A stretch of 32,082 bases of DNA from Acidobacteriota bacterium (GCA_021781795.1 JAJXWA010000028.1:1-32082), one strand, 5' to 3'; numbered from the stretch's first letter, positions 7,734 to 16,247 are shown. The notes: generated from the letters alone by a model not told the origin. Program-made: numbers and translations.

Positions 7734-8112
7734 GGCCGGCATATCTCTGCGATGTGGGGTTGTCCCTGCTCCTGCCTGCACTCCGCAGCTGCAACTGCGA
7801 CGGTCAACATGAACACATCTTCATGCGCGCTGGGCAAACTTTTGCAGTCACCTCGCGTCTTTAAGAGGGAGACGGGCGAGGGGGCTGACGCTCTTCTGAA
7901 TGCACTGCGCAATGGCACTGGTATGAGCCGTGTGTATTTCGAAGCGTCCAGTGAATCGCTGGGTCCACTGGGTACTGTCAATCGCTGAAGGTCCCAAATG
8001 GGGCGATTGACTCGCAGTGCGGAGACTCGGTTCGTTCTCCCTTCATTGTGTGCAGGCTAGACAAGCACCAAAAGAATTGCGAACGTCTCGATCATCAGGC
8101 GGAGATGCACAC
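7734..8112. other. 379-bp non-coding stretch with tandem inverted repeats
   Basis: No convincing gene is present. A 78-codon frame (7752-7988) has no family resemblance, no ribosome site and ends inside the hairpin described next. The right part holds CCAGTG/CACTGG (7948-7953 and 7966-7971) and GTCAATCGC/GCGATTGAC (7977-7985 and 8003-8011). It is probably the control region of the downstream lyase gene. Confidence 0.45.
7977..8011. promoter_or_regulatory. Inverted repeat upstream of the isocitrate-lyase-superfamily gene
   Basis: GTCAATCGC (7977-7985) is exactly complementary to GCGATTGAC (8003-8011) across 17 nt. A third copy of the core AATCGC lies at 7954-7959. No T-tract follows, so it is not a standard terminator. 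It may be an operator or a leader hairpin about 100 nt before the gene. Confidence 0.4.
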
Positions 8113-8997
8113 ATGAGTTCAGTCGGTCGGCTTCGTCAGCTTCTTGCACGGGAAGAATTTATCGTCGCTCCTGGCGCGTTTGATTGTCTTTCCGCACGAT
8201 GCGTTGAGATTGCCGGTTTCAAGGCACTTTACATGACAGGTATGGGGACTTCGGCGACCAAGCTGGGCTTGCCAGATTATGGCCTCGCCACGATGTCGGA
8301 GATGGTCGCGAATGCCTCCTCGATGACCGCTGCGATTGACATACCCATTATTGCCGATGCGGATACGGGTTACGGAAATGAGCTCAACATGGCCCGCACG
8401 GTACATGAGTATGAGCGGCATGGCGTTTCGGGTATCCATATCGAGGACCAGTGTTTCCCCAAAAAGTGCGGCCATCTCGACAAAAAGCAAGTGGTGTCGC
8501 GGAAGGAATTCATCAGCAAGATTAGCGCCGCGGTTGGCGCTCGATGCAGTGCTGATTTCATCATCATTGCGCGCACGGACTCAAACGCAGTCCTGGGCTT
8601 TCAGGAGGCAATTGCTCGTGCGAATGAAGCCCTTGAAGCCGGCGCTGACCTGGCGCTCGTTGAAGCTCCCGAGTCGATGCAGCAACTGGAGCAGGTGCCT
8701 GCTCTCGTGAATGGTCCTTGCGTGTTGAACGTGTTGATCGGTGGAAAGAGCCCCCTGCTCTCACTCGAATCAGTTAAGGCTCTCGGCTATCGAATGGTTC
8801 TGCTTTCGGATGTCCTGCTGTGCGCAGCCGTAGCTGCCTACGACACGGCGCTGTTTCAGGTCAGGAATTCCCGTTCAGCACTGCACTTAGAAAATACGCT
8901 TTCCCCGCGGGAGATTTTTCATCGACTTGGTGCGGAGCAGTGGGACAATTTGCGCACGGAGCAACAGCAGGAGTTGCCCAGAGCAGCTGGCCTCTAG
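8113..8997 (+). CDS. Isocitrate lyase/PEP mutase superfamily C-C lyase
   Basis: A 294-residue TIM-barrel protein of the isocitrate lyase/phosphoenolpyruvate mutase superfamily. Motifs: APGAFDCLSARCVEIAGFKALYMTG at the N-terminus, the metal-binding DADTGYG at residues 82-88, HIEDQ near 109-113 and the catalytic-loop motif KKCGH with Cys119. The cysteine loop points to a C-C bond lyase (2-methylisocitrate lyase or dimethylmalate lyase type) rather than a PEP mutase; the exact substrate cannot be assigned. The ATG at 8113 has GGAG 8 nt upstream. A tiny frame ATGCACACATGA overlaps just before it. Codons upstream to 8017 are open but carry no family sequence. It may form a carbon-metabolism locus with icd and the carbonic anhydrase. 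Confidence 0.86.
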   Translation: MSSVGRLRQLLAREEFIVAPGAFDCLSARCVEIAGFKALYMTGMGTSATKLGLPDYGLATMSEMVANASSMTAAIDIPIIADADTGYGNELNMARTVHEYERHGVSGIHIEDQCFPKKCGHLDKKQVVSRKEFISKISAAVGARCSADFIIIARTDSNAVLGFQEAIARANEALEAGADLALVEAPESMQQLEQVPALVNGPCVLNVLIGGKSPLLSLESVKALGYRMVLLSDVLLCAAVAAYDTALFQVRNSRSALHLENTLSPREIFHRLGAEQWDNLRTEQQQELPRAAGL

Positions 8998-9036
8998 TCT
9001 GTTTCTGTGGCCGCCGGATAGACCGGTGCGTCCGCT

Positions 9037-9552
9037 CTACGACTGTGTGGGGTTCAGCACATCGCGCAGCGCAAAGCTTGTCTCCAGCCGCGTAACACCC
9101 GGCAGGCGCGAGAGTTCCGCCTGGTGCAGCCGTCCATAATCGTCAATTCCCCCTACGCGCGCCACCAGCATGTAGTCATACTGGCCCGCCATCAGGTGAC
9201 AACTGACGATCTCCCTGCAGCGCCGCACGGCCGCTTCAAAGGCGCTGAGCACTGCCGCCGACTGCCGTTCCAGTGTCACGCGGATATACACCGTGATGTG
9301 CTTGCCAAGCAGGCGGTCATCCACCACGGCGCGGTAGCCGCGAATGAGGCCCGCACTTTCCAGCGCCTGAATGCGGCGCGACGCAGCGGAAGCCGACAGG
9401 CCCACCTCCTCGCCGACCTCAAAGTTGGTTGCCTTGCCATTCCGTTCGAGGAAGCGCAAGATGCTCTCGTCGAGGGCATCCAGAGTGCCGGAGAGATCGT
9501 CTCTGGAGAATCCTTGCGTTGCCTGCTGTTTTTTCTCACGTTTCGTTCTCAT
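9037..9552 (-). CDS. Lrp/AsnC family transcriptional regulator
   Basis: A 171-residue feast/famine regulator. The N-terminal helix-turn-helix is LDALDESILRFLERNGKATNFEVGEEVGLSASAASRRIQALESAGLIRGYRAV (about residues 24-77), followed by the RAM/AsnC ligand domain (CHLMAGQYDYMLVARVGGIDDYGRL ... LPGVTRLETSFALRDV). Such proteins bind amino acids as octamers. It is divergent from alanine dehydrogenase, the common arrangement for AldR/BkdR-type activators of ald, so alanine or related amino acids are the likely effectors (inference). There is no Shine-Dalgarno; TAAAAC lies exactly 6 nt before the ATG, suggesting a leaderless transcript. A basic tail of about 20 residues precedes the HTH. Confidence 0.93.
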   Translation of the reverse strand: MRTKREKKQQATQGFSRDDLSGTLDALDESILRFLERNGKATNFEVGEEVGLSASAASRRIQALESAGLIRGYRAVVDDRLLGKHITVYIRVTLERQSAAVLSAFEAAVRRCREIVSCHLMAGQYDYMLVARVGGIDDYGRLHQAELSRLPGVTRLETSFALRDVLNPTQS

Positions 9553-9558
9553 GAGAGA

Positions 9559-9564
9559 GTTTTA
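9559..9564 (-). promoter_or_regulatory. -10-like element giving a leaderless start for the Lrp gene
   Basis: The minus strand reads TAAAAC-TCTCTC-ATG: a -10-like hexamer 6 nt before the start, so transcription would begin at or next to the A of the ATG. No Shine-Dalgarno is visible. Confidence 0.4.
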
Positions 9565-9723
9565 GCACGAACTTTGCACACATTGGAACGCAAAAGCGCC
9601 GTAGCATGTGCTCAGTGCGCGGAGTAGGGTCTCCAGGTTGCTCATAGCGGCACTCGACTGCCTCTGCGATGTGCAACGGCGTTCCAGGTAGGCACAATTT
9701 CTAGCCCATGAAGGAGAGCAGCA

Positions 9724-10839
9724 ATGAGAATAGGCGTCCCGAAGGAGATCAAGGATAACGAAGCGCGTGTAGGCGTGACGCCGGCGGGTGCGAGGGCGCT
9801 GGTCGAGGCCGGCCATGACGTGCTGGTGGAGATGCAGGCCGGAGTGCTCTCCGGCTTTGATGATGCCGACTATCAGAATGCAGGCGCGGAGATCGTGGGC
9901 GATGCCGGGCATGTCTGGGGCAATGCGGACACGGTTGTTAAGGTGAAGGAACCGATCGAAAGCGAGTACGTCTATTTTCGCGAAGGACTGGTTCTGTTCA
10001 CGTACCTCCATCTCGCGCCGTTGCCAGAGCTGACCAACCGTCTGCTCGAATCCAAAGTCATCGGAATTGCCTATGAGACGGTTCGCGACCGCAACGGTAT
10101 GCTGCCTCTGCTGATGCCGATGAGCGAAGTGGCTGGACGCATGAGCGTGCAGGTCGGCGCAAGCTATCTTGAAAAGGAGCGCGGGGGCAGGGGTATTCTT
10201 CTTGGCGGCGTTCCGGGCGTGCCTCCGGCGCATGTCACCATCATCGGCGGAGGCATTGTGGGCACCAATGCGGCCAAGATTGCACTGGGCTTTGGCGCCA
10301 AGGTTACGCTCATCGATGTGAATCTGAACCGGCTGCGCGAGCTCGACGATTTGTATGGCGGCCGCCTCTACACGCTGGCCTCGAATAGCTACAACATTGC
10401 CCAGGCGACGCGCGAAGCGGATCTGGTGATCGGCGGCGTGCTGATTCCCGGCGCAACTGCGCCCCGGATCGTGACCCGCGCGATGGTCTCGCAGATGAAG
10501 AAGGGCGCGGTGATCGTCGATGTCGCCATCGACCAAGGTGGATGCGTTGAGACGGCCCGCCCCACATCGCACTCCAACCCGAGTTACACGGTGGATGGGG
10601 TCGTTCACTATTGCGTAACCAACATGCCAGGCGCGGTGCCGCATACCTCCACGCTTGCGCTGACGAACTCAACGTTCCCCTACCTGATGCGGCTGGCCAA
10701 CCTGGGCGCGCGCGAGGCGCTGCGGCAGGATGCGGGGCTGGCCGAAGGGCTGAACACCTGGCTCGGTACGCTCACGCATCGCGGCGTGGCGGAGAGCCAG
10801 CAGCGCACATGGTCGGCGCCGGCGAGCGTCCTGGCTTAG
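9724..10839 (+). CDS. ald: Alanine dehydrogenase
   Basis: A 371-residue NAD-dependent alanine dehydrogenase that interconverts L-alanine and pyruvate plus ammonium. Visible: the N-terminal [22 protein letters not shown], the catalytic Lys75 in VKVKEP and His96 in [16 protein letters not shown], and the Rossmann motif [17 protein letters not shown] followed by LIDVN. The end [11 protein letters not shown] is also typical. Length is normal. The ATG has AAGGAG 8 nt upstream. It is divergent from the Lrp/AsnC gene, its probable regulator, and is followed 72 nt later by the NtrYX-like pair, which suggests a nitrogen-linked neighbourhood. Confidence 0.97.
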   Translation: MRIGVPKEIKDNEARVGVTPAGARALVEAGHDVLVEMQAGVLSGFDDADYQNAGAEIVGDAGHVWGNADTVVKVKEPIESEYVYFREGLVLFTYLHLAPLPELTNRLLESKVIGIAYETVRDRNGMLPLLMPMSEVAGRMSVQVGASYLEKERGGRGILLGGVPGVPPAHVTIIGGGIVGTNAAKIALGFGAKVTLIDVNLNRLRELDDLYGGRLYTLASNSYNIAQATREADLVIGGVLIPGATAPRIVTRAMVSQMKKGAVIVDVAIDQGGCVETARPTSHSNPSYTVDGVVHYCVTNMPGAVPHTSTLALTNSTFPYLMRLANLGAREALRQDAGLAEGLNTWLGTLTHRGVAESQQRTWSAPASVLA

Positions 10840-10899
10840 ACATCGCATTGGCGTTCTCTCGCTTGAAGCTGGCGGTAGCGGGTTCGTTTCCCCAGCGCC

Positions 10900-10905
10900 T
10901 ATAAT
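10900..10905 (+). promoter_or_regulatory. TATAAT 6 nt before the ntrY-like ATG
   Basis: A perfect TATAAT is followed by CGCGGC and then ATG at 10912, with no Shine-Dalgarno. This spacing places the transcript 5' end at the start codon, the signature of a leaderless mRNA. No clear -35 was seen 16-18 nt upstream. Confidence 0.6.
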
Positions 10906-10911
10906 CGCGGC

Positions 10912-13209
10912 ATGTCTCCCGGCAGCGATTCGCGGCGGCGTCTTGTAGTCCTGCTGGGCCTCGGTGCGCTCCTTTTCTTTGCGTTGCTGGGCGCTCTGCA
11001 GGCGTTCAACACATCGAACATTCGCTACCTCAATCCAGAGACCGCGGGCGAGACACTGGCATTCACGGGCCTCACGGTGCTGGTCTTCCTGCTGCTTGTG
11101 GCGCTTCTCATCCTGCTGTTGCGCAACATCCTGAAGGTCTATGCGGACCAGAGCAGTAGCGCTCTTGGCGCCCGGCTGCGCACACGGATGGTGTTGGGAG
11201 CGATGCTCATTGCGCTCACGCCCGCCGTCTTCATGTTTCTCTTCAGCTTTCAGCTGATGAACCGTTCTATTGATCGGTGGTTTTCGCCGAATACCTCGGA
11301 GCTGCGCGAGGATTCGACGCGCGTCGTGCTCGAACTTGCTCAGTATGTGACCGGCAACGCGCGCGGCGAGGCGGAGTCGATCGCCGCATCGGGAGCTCCA
11401 GATGGTTCGCAGGAGCTACTGGAAAACACGTTAAGCGCGCACCGCATCACGCTCGATGGTGGATTCGCGCTGGTCTACGATCGCAACCGGCAGGTGATTG
11501 CGAGCTATCTTGCGCCGCAGGAGTCGAGCGCCGCGAGCCTGGTCCCATGGCTGCCGGAGAAGAGCGGGCAGGACGCAACGGAGGTGTCCATTCCGTTGCA
11601 CGGGCCGCTCTCGGCTAGTCTGCTCAATGCGGCGCGGCGGAATGACGAGCCAGTGATTCGTATCGGCAGTCAGGAGTACGCGCTGGGCATGGCCATGACT
11701 GCGTCTGGTAAAGCGGTGGTCGCCGCGCTGCCGATGCCGCAGGGGCTCAGCCAGACCACCGCGCGCATCCGCGCCGGCGCGGCGGTTTATTGGAACCTGT
11801 TTCGTGCGAGGAACAGCATTCGCAGCGTCTTCTTTCTGATGCTGCTGCTCATTACAGTAGTTGTTTTCTTTTCGAGTGTGTGGCTGGCGCTGTTTCTATC
11901 CAAGCAAATCACGCGGCCCGTTGAGGCGCTCGCCGATGCTATGGATGAAATCGCGGCGGGCAAATATGAGCATCGCGTGGCACTGATCACGACAGGTGAA
12001 ATGGCGGATCTAGTGCGCTCGTTTAACCACATGGCTGCCGATTTGGACACGAGCCGCAAGCTGGCCGAGACATCGTCGGCGCAGTTGACTGCGGCGAATC
12101 AGTCCATCGAAGAGCGACGCCGCGAGTTGGAGACGATTCTTGAAACGATTCCCAGCGGAGTGGTCACGCTGGATGGAACAGGAACGGTTCTACAGGCCAA
12201 TCGCGCCTTTGCATCGCTTATGGGCCAAAGTGCAGACGGAGACCTGCGGGGGCAGAAGGTCGATGCGCTGCTGCCGGGCGAATGCGCTGAAGATCTTGCC
12301 GGAGTGATTCGGCGCGGCCAGCGCATGGGCGCGGCCTCAACGGATCTTGAACTGCACGCGCGCGGCCGGCTGCTGCATCTGTCTGTGACCAGTGCGCGGC
12401 TCGAACTGGCGCGTGGCAAGGTAGGCACTGTGCTGGTGGTGGAAGATACGAGCGAGTTGCTGCGCGCGCAACGGCAGACTGCGTGGAAGGAAGTTGCGCA
12501 GCGGGTCGCACACGAGATCAAGAATCCGCTCACGCCGATCGCGCTTTCTGCTGAGCGCATCCGCCGGCACCTCGACCGGAATCATCCCGACTCCCCATCG
12601 GTGATTCGCAAGTGCAGCGAGGTGATTCTTGGCTGCGTTGGCACGTTGCGCACGCTGGTGGACCAGTTCTCTGCGCTGGCGCAGTTTCCCGCGCCGCAGC
12701 CGCGCGCCTGCGACATGAATCAGGTGGCCGAGGAAGCGCTTGCGTTGTTTACTGGCAGGCTCGAAGGCATCACTGTGCGCAGGCGTCTGGAGAAGGGCCT
12801 GCCGATGGTGCTGGCCGATCCGGAGGCGATGCGGAGCGCGCTCGCCAACCTCATCGACAACGCCGCGGAGGCCATGCAAAGCAGCTTGCTGCGCGAGCTC
12901 GACGTGAGCAGCGCGCTCAGCGAAGATGGCGCCGCCGTTGAGGTCGCTGTCTCGGATACGGGGCACGGCCTTACCGATGAGATTCGCGAGAGGCTCTTTC
13001 TGCCGTTTTACTCCACGAAGCAACGCGGCACGGGCCTTGGCCTTTCCATCGCAGCAAAGATTGTCCAGGAGCATGGAGGATCGATTCGTGCCGAGAGCAA
13101 TGTGCCAAAGGGCGCCCGCTTTCTGGTGCGCCTGCCGCTCATGGAGCAGCCCGCACAGCCCGCGCAGGAGCAGGGAAGCGCGGTGCCGGTTACAGGGAGC
13201 CGCTCATGA
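10912..13209 (+). CDS. NtrY-like membrane sensor histidine kinase
   Basis: A 765-residue two-component kinase with NtrY architecture. Three hydrophobic segments near residues 10-30, 48-72 and 92-118 precede an extracytoplasmic region (about 120-300), a further transmembrane segment (about 305-330), a HAMP domain (SKQITRPVEALADAMDEIAAGKYEHRV), a PAS domain (ETIPSGVVTLDGTGTVLQANRAF) and the kinase core. The phosphoacceptor is His534 in VAHEIKNPLTPIALSAERI; N-box NLIDNAAEAM, G1 DTGHGL and G2 GTGLGLS are intact. NtrY homologues sense nitrogen status or, in some bacteria, redox; the signal here is unknown. It overlaps the response regulator by 4 nt (ATGA), so the two are translationally coupled. 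Confidence 0.93.
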   Translation: MSPGSDSRRRLVVLLGLGALLFFALLGALQAFNTSNIRYLNPETAGETLAFTGLTVLVFLLLVALLILLLRNILKVYADQSSSALGARLRTRMVLGAMLIALTPAVFMFLFSFQLMNRSIDRWFSPNTSELREDSTRVVLELAQYVTGNARGEAESIAASGAPDGSQELLENTLSAHRITLDGGFALVYDRNRQVIASYLAPQESSAASLVPWLPEKSGQDATEVSIPLHGPLSASLLNAARRNDEPVIRIGSQEYALGMAMTASGKAVVAALPMPQGLSQTTARIRAGAAVYWNLFRARNSIRSVFFLMLLLITVVVFFSSVWLALFLSKQITRPVEALADAMDEIAAGKYEHRVALITTGEMADLVRSFNHMAADLDTSRKLAETSSAQLTAANQSIEERRRELETILETIPSGVVTLDGTGTVLQANRAFASLMGQSADGDLRGQKVDALLPGECAEDLAGVIRRGQRMGAASTDLELHARGRLLHLSVTSARLELARGKVGTVLVVEDTSELLRAQRQTAWKEVAQRVAHEIKNPLTPIALSAERIRRHLDRNHPDSPSVIRKCSEVILGCVGTLRTLVDQFSALAQFPAPQPRACDMNQVAEEALALFTGRLEGITVRRRLEKGLPMVLADPEAMRSALANLIDNAAEAMQSSLLRELDVSSALSEDGAAVEVAVSDTGHGLTDEIRERLFLPFYSTKQRGTGLGLSIAAKIVQEHGGSIRAESNVPKGARFLVRLPLMEQPAQPAQEQGSAVPVTGSRS

Positions 13210-14561
13210 ATCATGTGCTCGTGGTGGACGACGAGGCGGAGATCCGCACGTCCTTGCAGGAGATTCTCAGCGAAGAAGGCTACGCCGTGACCACGGCTGC
13301 AACGGCCGCCGAGGCGCTGGTGCTCATTGAAGATGTGCCGTATGACGTAGTCCTGCTCGACATCTGGCTGCCGGATCGCGACGGACTGGATGTGCTGGGC
13401 GATATTCATGCGCTTGCGCCTGAGACCAGGCCGGAGGTCATCATCGTTTCGGGTCACGGAACGATTGAGTCAGCCGTCAGGGCCACTAAGCTCGGCGCCT
13501 ACGACTTTCTGGAAAAGCCGCTCTCGCTGGATCGCACTCTCATCGTTCTCAAGAATGCAGTGGATGCTCGCCGCCTGCGCGCGGAGAACCTCGAGTTTAA
13601 GCGCCAGTTCAGCGTCGGATCGGTGCTCACCGGCGAAAGCATCCCCGTCAAGGCACTGCGCCAGCAGATTCGTCTCATGGCTCCCACCAACGGGCGCGTG
13701 CTGATTTACGGCGAATCGGGCACGGGCAAAGAACTGATCGCGCGGTCCATTCACGCGGAGAGTTTGCGCCGCGAGCGGGTCTTCGTTGAGCTCAATTGCG
13801 CCGCGATTCCGGAGGCTCACATCGAGTCGGAGTTGTTTGGCTACCGGCATGGGGCTCGTCCCGGCGGCCCGCCTGAGCAGCGCGGCACGCTGGAACGCGC
13901 CGACGGCGGAACGCTTTATCTGGACGAAGTAGGCGACATGAGCCTGAAGACGCAGGCCAAGGTTCTCAGCGCTCTCGATGAGCAACTCTTCACGCCAGTA
14001 GGAGGCACGCAGCCCCTGCGAGTCGATGTCCGCCTGATCGGATCGACCAACAAGGACCTTGAAGAAGAGATTGCCAAAGGAAACTTTCGCGAAGACCTCT
14101 TCTACCGCTTGAATGTGGTTCCTTTTTTTGTTCCGCCTCTGCGCGAGCGCAAAGAGGACATCCCCTTGCTGGCGCGCGAGTTTCTGGCGGAGTTCGGCCG
14201 CCAATATGGCCGTCCACGCATGGAGATTGGCGAGGACGCGCTGGATGCCCTGGCCCATTACCACTGGCCTGGCAATGTGCGCGAGCTCAAGAATGTCATA
14301 GAGCGCGTGCTCATTCTCAATCCGCGCACCCAGCGCATCGAGCGCAAGCACCTGCCGCCGCTGATGCACAAGGCAGGTACGCGATCGACGGAGGATTTTT
14401 CCACGCTGCAGCAGGCGCGCGATGCCTACGAGCGCGACTACATTCTGAAGAAGATTGAGGAGGCGCGGAACAACATAAGCCGCGCCGCCGAGTTGCTCGG
14501 CCTCGAACGCAGTCATCTCTACCGCAAGATGAAGGCGCTGGGCATCAGCGTGCGGGAGTAG
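13206..14561 (+). CDS. NtrX-like AAA+ response regulator with degenerate GAFTGA loop
   Basis: A 451-residue regulator: receiver domain (about 1-120, phospho-acceptor Asp52 in LLDIWLP), AAA+ domain (about 140-370) with Walker A GESGTGKE at 169-176 and Walker B GGTLYLDEVGDM, and a Fis-type helix-turn-helix at the end (NNISRAAELLGLERSHLYRKM). The sigma-54 contact loop normally reads GAFTGA; here residues 216-221 are GARPGG in ELFGYRHGARPGG, with reading frame and spacing preserved. The family norm is activation of sigma-54 promoters, which requires that loop, so this protein may instead act with sigma-70 or as a repressor (inference). It is coupled to the NtrY-like kinase by a 4-nt overlap. Confidence 0.93.
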   Translation: MNHVLVVDDEAEIRTSLQEILSEEGYAVTTAATAAEALVLIEDVPYDVVLLDIWLPDRDGLDVLGDIHALAPETRPEVIIVSGHGTIESAVRATKLGAYDFLEKPLSLDRTLIVLKNAVDARRLRAENLEFKRQFSVGSVLTGESIPVKALRQQIRLMAPTNGRVLIYGESGTGKELIARSIHAESLRRERVFVELNCAAIPEAHIESELFGYRHGARPGGPPEQRGTLERADGGTLYLDEVGDMSLKTQAKVLSALDEQLFTPVGGTQPLRVDVRLIGSTNKDLEEEIAKGNFREDLFYRLNVVPFFVPPLRERKEDIPLLAREFLAEFGRQYGRPRMEIGEDALDALAHYHWPGNVRELKNVIERVLILNPRTQRIERKHLPPLMHKAGTRSTEDFSTLQQARDAYERDYILKKIEEARNNISRAAELLGLERSHLYRKMKALGISVRE

Positions 14562-14570
14562 CTGCGAGCG

Positions 14571-15632
14571 TTACTGCTGCTTGATGGCTGTCAGCGCGCC
14601 GGGATTGTCACCGAGAACCGGATACACGCGAAAGTCCCATATCGACTGGCCGATCTGCCCCGGCCCCTGAATCTCCACCAGCGCGTATTCACCAATCTTC
14701 AGCGGCTTCTCCGGCATAATCTTGAGCCAGTGCTTGCCGGGCAGGGCTTCCACAAGCGCGGCAATCACCCAGTCTGCGGGCTGTGCTGCGCCGTCTTGCC
14801 CAAGATTGAGCGGACCGATAAAGCGCACCGCCTGCCGCTCGTCGAGTTCCAGAATCACAAATTTCGAAGCGGCCGAGTGTGCGCCGAATTTACCGTTCTG
14901 CACCTGGGCGCTGTCTGTGTGCACGGTGAAGGCATGCGTGGTCACGGTCTCTCCCTCGTCTTGCGTATCCAACGAAGCATAGAAGACCGGATCATTCACA
15001 TGCAGATGAATAGCGGCGTGTTCGCCGTCCAGTTCGATGTGGGTACGCGGTCCACTCAGCGGATTCATCGCATTGGCGCCGTGATGCCGCTTCCAGTCCT
15101 GCGGCAGCGCCAGCGGCTTCAGTTCCACGAGTTCGGGAACGCCCTGAAACGTGTCGAAAGCGAAGATTCCATCCGCATCGGGCAGCTCCAGCCCCGGCGC
15201 GACCTGCGGCATGCGGTAACGCTCATCCGCCCGCGCAGATGCCTCTTCCTTGTCGAGCTCGGCAGCCTCTTTCATCGCAGGCGAGGACACCTCGCTGAGA
15301 TTGCCGTGGTCCCGTTCCCACTTGCGTGTGGCGTCCCAGTCCACAAGGCTCACCGGCAGCTCTTCCCAGTCGCCGCCGCGGTCCAGCGAGATGTAGCGCA
15401 CGCGGTCGCCGACGATCTGGTAGGTGCGTACCTGCTGATAGGTCCCGTCTTTCAAAATGAGCCGATGATTATTCTGCGTCGCCGGCACAGGCTGCGGAGC
15501 GGTCAGAGGTCCCTGATTCTTCTGGCCGGGCGCAGTTTGCGAAGAAAGCTGTGCCCCCATCCAAAGCGCCACGCACATCATGGCCATTCCAAGCGCCCGC
15601 CGGATGGACCGGATTGAATGGAACTGACACAT
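14571..15632 (-). CDS. Exported protein of unknown function
   Basis: A 353-residue protein I cannot name. A signal sequence (MCQFHSIRSIRRALGMAMMCVALWMGAQLSSQ) indicates export. Residues near 58-110 contain RLILKDGTYQQVRTYQIVGDRVRYISL ... SLVDWDATRKWE, a segment I associate with acidobacterial hypothetical proteins. The remainder is probably beta-rich (DGEHAAIHLHVNDPVFYASLD, GEYALVEIQGPGQIGQSIWDFRVYPV). The start at 15632 is preferred because it begins the signal peptide and TAAACT lies 8 nt upstream; in-frame ATGs at 15680 and 15725 have no ribosome site. It converges on the ntrX-like gene with 9 nt between stops and is divergent from the HCPLC protein and TonB receptor. Confidence 0.75.
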   Translation of the reverse strand: MCQFHSIRSIRRALGMAMMCVALWMGAQLSSQTAPGQKNQGPLTAPQPVPATQNNHRLILKDGTYQQVRTYQIVGDRVRYISLDRGGDWEELPVSLVDWDATRKWERDHGNLSEVSSPAMKEAAELDKEEASARADERYRMPQVAPGLELPDADGIFAFDTFQGVPELVELKPLALPQDWKRHHGANAMNPLSGPRTHIELDGEHAAIHLHVNDPVFYASLDTQDEGETVTTHAFTVHTDSAQVQNGKFGAHSAASKFVILELDERQAVRFIGPLNLGQDGAAQPADWVIAALVEALPGKHWLKIMPEKPLKIGEYALVEIQGPGQIGQSIWDFRVYPVLGDNPGALTAIKQQ

Positions 15633-15759
15633 TTGCAGACAGTTTAGACGCTTTCCATGCAAGGAGAGAATGCGCCCCATCCGGAAAATTCTGCGGCAGA
15701 CGTAACCTTGGTTCCCTTCATTCATCTAAATCATGTGTATCCTTAACTTGAGGGCCAGC

Positions 15760-16077
15760 GTGTTCGTTTCAATACCAAGACGGAGTGAAAGCCGATTTGC
15801 CGGCGGGTCAAGGACCTTAACGGCCTGCGCGCTTCTCTGTCTGGCGCTGCTGGTTCTGGTCAGCTTTGTCCAGGTTGCGCACATCCATTCCACGGCGACC
15901 GATCAGGATCATTGTCCTCTCTGCATCGTGCTCCACTCCGCGGTGCCCATCGCAGCGGCTGCGGCGGTGCTCATCCTTACCCACATCGCTGAAAGGACGC
16001 CAGTCCTTGAAACGCGCGCCGTCTCACTGCTTTGGCGCGCCCAGCGCTTCACCCGTCCGCCGCCTTTCGTCCGGTAA
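15760..16077 (+). CDS. Small membrane protein with HCPLC motif, preceding a TonB-dependent receptor
   Basis: A 105-residue protein with two hydrophobic segments (TACALLCLALLVLVSFVQVA and AVPIAAAAAVLILTHIA) flanking HIHSTATDQDHCPLCIVLHS. The His/Cys-rich loop resembles the cysteine/histidine segment of DUF2946-like proteins that accompany metal-related TonB receptors; metal binding is an inference. The GTG at 15760 is preferred because GAGGG lies 5 nt upstream; an in-frame ATG at 15733 lacks a ribosome site. The receptor gene follows after 170 nt on the same strand, so a functional link is likely. Confidence 0.7.
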   Translation: MFVSIPRRSESRFAGGSRTLTACALLCLALLVLVSFVQVAHIHSTATDQDHCPLCIVLHSAVPIAAAAAVLILTHIAERTPVLETRAVSLLWRAQRFTRPPPFVR

Positions 16078-16170
16078 GCATCTTCGGATCTCTTTTGTGG
16101 CTCTGTCTTGCGCTCCGGCGCAGATTGGGCGTCGCTTTCATCGAAGATTGCGCCTGCAGCCTATCAATAT

Positions 16171-16191
16171 TCCGGTTCAGAAGGAACCGGA
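16171..16191 (+). promoter_or_regulatory. Leader hairpin upstream of the TonB-dependent receptor gene
   Basis: TCCGGTTC (16171-16178) pairs exactly with GAACCGGA (16184-16191) around the 5-nt loop AGAAG. It is followed by two further GGATCA repeats before the ribosome site. There is no T-tract. It may be a processing or attenuation hairpin between the small membrane-protein gene and the receptor gene. Confidence 0.4.
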
Positions 16192-16247
16192 TCATCTGGA
16201 TCAGCAATTCTGCAGGCACCGGATCAGAACCCATCGGAGGCAACCGT

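Noticed and set aside
7752..7988. 78-codon frame between carbonic anhydrase and the lyase gene
   Set aside because: No ribosome site, no recognisable sequence, and it ends inside the inverted repeats.
16078..16247. Cobalamin or other riboswitch before the TonB receptor
   Set aside because: I looked for a conserved riboswitch core and found only one simple 8-bp hairpin and short GGATCA repeats.
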